From Lactonifactor longoviformis DSM 17459 (lineage in GTDB: Bacteria > Bacillota > Clostridia > Lachnospirales > Lachnospiraceae), in contig NZ_FQVI01000009.1 in the NCBI RefSeq assembly GCF_900129135.1, positions 94,234 to 158,233 of the forward strand: a stretch of DNA of 64,000 nucleotides, in the 5' to 3' direction. Each line of letters opens with the position of its first letter. Position 1 is the first letter of the stretch. The position numbers and the translations under genes were made by a program. Positions 63,608-64,000 of this stretch are shown in pieces. Under the pieces are notes generated by a model that saw nothing but the letters and a program-made list of their open reading frames with translations, did not search any database and was not told where the DNA came from.

Positions 63608-64000
63608 GGGGCTGTGAAAAAAGTGCCGTAAAAAAAAGAACGCTTTCAGGTATACAAACCTGGAGGCGTTCTTCTTTTTGTGGTAAAATTAATCTACTAT
63701 GAACAATAATACCGAGAAATATTATACCGCAAAACAGGGAAGGCTGCCACTGTTTTTTTCGGATTGTCTGGATATCTGTGATCCAGTATTAGCATTTGAC
63801 AGAATCATGGAGGAGATTGGAATAGAAAGATATCTTAGGCCAGAGCCCTCACATAAACTGGGCCGGCCCGGATATAATCGGGTCAACATGCTAAAGACAG
63901 TCCTGTTCGGCTTTATGGACACTGGATACGCTTCCCTTCGGGAATTAGAAGACCGATGCAAAGTCAACATCCGTTACATGTACCTGATGGATCATGAAAC
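63608..64000 (+). mobile_element. IS1182-like insertion sequence, left end
   Basis: The end begins GGGGCTGTGAAAAAAGTGCC, which resembles IS1182-family termini. A hairpin (63636-63673, arms AAGAACGC and GCGTTCTT plus TCAGG/CCTGg) follows, probably blocking outside transcription into the transposase. The element continues past the window. Confidence 0.75.
63699..64000 (+). CDS. IS1182-family transposase, 5' part
   Basis: About 101 codons are visible, starting at ATG 63699 and open to the window end. The N-terminal DUF772-type domain is recognisable: LPLFFSDCLDICDPVLAFDR, HKLGRPGYNRVNMLKTVLFG, and SLRELEDRCKVNIRYMYLM. The DDE catalytic part lies beyond the window. Confidence 0.88.
   Translation, partial: MNNNTEKYYTAKQGRLPLFFSDCLDICDPVLAFDRIMEEIGIERYLRPEPSHKLGRPGYNRVNMLKTVLFGFMDTGYASLRELEDRCKVNIRYMYLMDHE

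Overview
The window looks like a chromosome segment of an anaerobic Firmicute, most probably a Lachnospiraceae/Clostridium cluster XIVa gut commensal. The supporting evidence is pyrophosphate-dependent phosphofructokinase next to pyruvate phosphate dikinase, the M16C peptidase-era-recO-glycyl-tRNA synthetase order, strong AGGAGG ribosome binding sites, moderate GC, and many carbohydrate uptake cassettes. The species assignment is inference. I found no tRNA or rRNA genes.

Layout: (1) 1-6275 is a sugar catabolic operon on the minus strand (SDR dehydrogenase cut by the window edge, two-subunit transketolase, zinc alcohol dehydrogenase, GPH-type symporter) with a divergent AraC regulator. (2) 6469-8250 holds a cyclophilin lipoprotein translationally coupled to an OGG-type DNA glycosylase, preceded by a leader that can fold into a multibranched RNA. 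(3) 8466-11773 is the remnant of a type I-C CRISPR-Cas locus: a 12-spacer array, leader, cas2, a frameshifted cas1, and an in-frame chimera of the C-terminal half of Cas7 with a Cas4 lacking its N terminus. cas3, cas5 and cas8 are gone. (4) 11878-15986 holds ppdK and PPi-PFK. (5) 16071-17028 is a RAYT (REP-associated tyrosine transposase) gene between two inverted palindromic elements. Two more copies of the element lie at 18622-18720 and 50841-50928. (6) 17037-23311 is the housekeeping block glyQS, recO, era and M16C peptidase. (7) 23530-30434 is a sugar ABC importer with a fused ATPase-permease, an amidohydrolase and glycerate kinase. (8) 30459-35278 carries an MBL hydrolase, DegV, a DUF5721-like protein, and htpG with a perfect CIRCE operator. 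(9) 35413-39697 is a LanFEG-like ABC exporter with its two-component system. (10) 40602-47406 is a TRAP importer flanked by two uroporphyrinogen-decarboxylase-family (MtaA-like) proteins and a CdaR-type regulator. (11) 47466-54735 carries an aldehyde/alcohol dehydrogenase pair, an FAD oxidoreductase and a Maf/HAD operon. (12) 54858-56060 is a membrane diguanylate cyclase. (13) 56166-63493 is a cassette of two Gfo/Idh/MocA enzymes, PfkB kinase, NagB-like isomerase, PIG-L deacetylase, AGE-type epimerase and a ROK regulator, which fits catabolism of an N-acylated amino sugar or related compound. (14) 63608-64000 is the left end of an IS1182-like insertion sequence.

The most unusual structures are the REP-like family, in which GGGAC boxes are spaced exactly 21 bp apart in every copy and one copy supplies the stop codon of a neighbouring gene, and the decayed I-C locus, which keeps its adaptation half and array but has a Cas7-Cas4 chimera and an A8-tract frameshift in cas1.
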